Assembly (NCBI RefSeq): GCF_000002235.5
Contig: NW_022145601.1
Coordinates: 28,746,664-28,810,663, forward strand
DNA from: Strongylocentrotus purpuratus
Lineage: Eukaryota > Echinodermata > Echinoidea > Camarodonta > Strongylocentrotidae
Reading direction: 5' to 3'
Length of the DNA: 64,000 bases
Shown here: in pieces, positions 62,871 to 64,000 of the stretch
Numbering within the stretch: position 1 is the first letter of the stretch
Layout: every line of letters starts with the position of its first letter
Notes under the pieces: generated by a model
What the model was told of the DNA's origin: nothing
Database searches by the model: none
What the model saw: the letters and a program-made list of their open reading frames with translations, nothing else
Made by a program: the position numbers and the translations under genes

Positions 62871-64000
62871 TAAAACAAATATTGACTAAAAGAGACAAAA
62901 TAATATTTATACATTGATAGGCCAAACAAAATTAGTCTTCATAATTATAAGACAAAAGTCAAAGAAAATAAAGTTAATAGAAGAAAGAGAAATACTGAGT
63001 ATAGGGTTTAGGGTAGAAAATAGCAAGAATGTAGCAAGAATGTAAAAAGAATGTAGAGCAAAAAAGAGGAAGAGATCTTAGGGGCAAGTGAAAAAGAGAC
63101 TTTTATCAGTGTGATGAAAAGATAAATAAGTGTGAAAGAAATAAAAGGATTAGAAGAATAACTCAAAAGCATGGAGTAGAATCAAATAATCGTCCCCCAA
63201 GAGCATTCCAACTTATATAGAGTGCCTGCCAACTCTCTGCTATGACTTAATAAAGGAGATCAAACTAGCGAACATTTGTCATGATTTCCCAAGCGAGCTG
63301 ATTAAAAGACTTGAAGACATTACTCAAGATGTCAAGCGATGAGATCGGGGGCCAATCCTAAGTAGAGCGTGTTTCCGCGCCATGACCGTATGGTCAATTG
63401 CCCTTTGGTTTTTTGAGTAGGGATGTGAGGAGGCCTGGTCAGGAGGAGACTCTGGGTTAGGGGAGGGGGAAGGGGTAACAGGGGTCCTCACAAATAAAAT
63501 TCCTTGTGGGGGGGGGGGGGGAAGGGGGCTAGTGAATTCAAAATTATCGCATTCAGATTCTTCATGATCTGCAACCCCATGACAAATTTTACATGGAGAT
63601 TTTATATAATAATTGATTTTCTAACCTGATGTTTTTTTTAATTTTAGGGGCAAATTGATGTTAGCCCCTGCACTGAATTGGGAGGGGGGGTATATCTGTT
63701 TTAAAAATCGTTATTCCCATATATATTTTGATTTCCTGATATTTTTTAGATGAAGATTGAAGAGATAAAAAACATTGAAATTGGTTAAATCCACTATAAT
63801 TTTGGGGGTATTTTTCAGACTCAATTTTAACTATGTAATATATGTTGAAATGAAAGAAATCAACAGAAAGTCTACTATTAATTCATTAACAGAAATCTGA
63901 TCAGGCCTTTTTAAACATTTTACCAACTGGCAACAGATGATTTTAATGAAATACCTGGTAAAATTACTAATCAGGATGAAATAATACTTGTAAGGAGAGT
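62871..64000. other. Intergenic, nothing recognised
   Basis: AT- and purine-rich sequence; a G13 run near 63509-63521. No gene or element identified. Confidence 0.4.

Overview
This is eukaryotic genomic DNA, almost certainly from a marine invertebrate deuterostome and most likely a sea urchin. The evidence is GT-AG introns, a multi-exon animal gene, AT-rich introns full of short inverted-repeat transposons, tRNA-derived SINEs, CR1/L2- and RTE-like LINEs, and very frequent acatgtac-type palindromic simple repeats. The species is an inference. There are no bacterial operons, CRISPR arrays or viral genomes here.

The one protein-coding gene I can support fills the left part on the + strand. It is an orthologue of PLEKHM2 (SKIP), the RUN- and PH-domain adaptor that links Arl8 on lysosomes to kinesin-1. 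I place 17 coding exons between 1049 and 36269. Their phases are all compatible and they sum to 3765 nt (1254 residues plus stop). The first coding exon, about 20 residues, is not visible and probably lies upstream. The RUN domain comes from the exons at 1049-7576. A long acidic, Ser-rich disordered region comes from 12177-15579. The conserved C-terminal half, including the PH domain, comes from 15953-36269.

The introns are packed with mobile DNA. From left to right they hold: several palindromic MITEs (2.1-4.5 kb); a 3.5-kb foldback element with nested elements (7604-11135); a MITE family with CAGANNTGCCAACC ends and 6-bp target duplications (11.6, 20.8, 24.3, 34.5 kb); a short SINE with a 7SL-RNA-like head and perfect 10-bp target duplications (16.7 kb); TTAA-flanked MITEs (19.7, 29.2 kb); LINE and SINE remnants (22 kb); decayed tandem copies of an exon (26.8-27.1 kb); a 157-160-bp tandem array rich in AGGTCA half-sites (27.8-29.0 kb); and a LINE with both ORFs intact (29564-34240), sense to the gene.

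Downstream of the stop codon (36.3-64 kb) I recognise no gene with confidence. This part contains an RTE LINE remnant (37.4 kb), tRNA-derived SINEs (39.0, 41.3, 55.7 kb), a 3.4-kb Mutator-like element with a perfect 9-bp target duplication (42507-45910), large satellites (TTC triplets at 48.2-48.7 kb, a 97-bp CT-rich minisatellite at 52.2-52.9 kb), a palindrome between two TA tracts (55 kb), more MITEs, and one short ORF with a signal-peptide look (62072-62173). All identifications are from reading the sequence; no searches were run.
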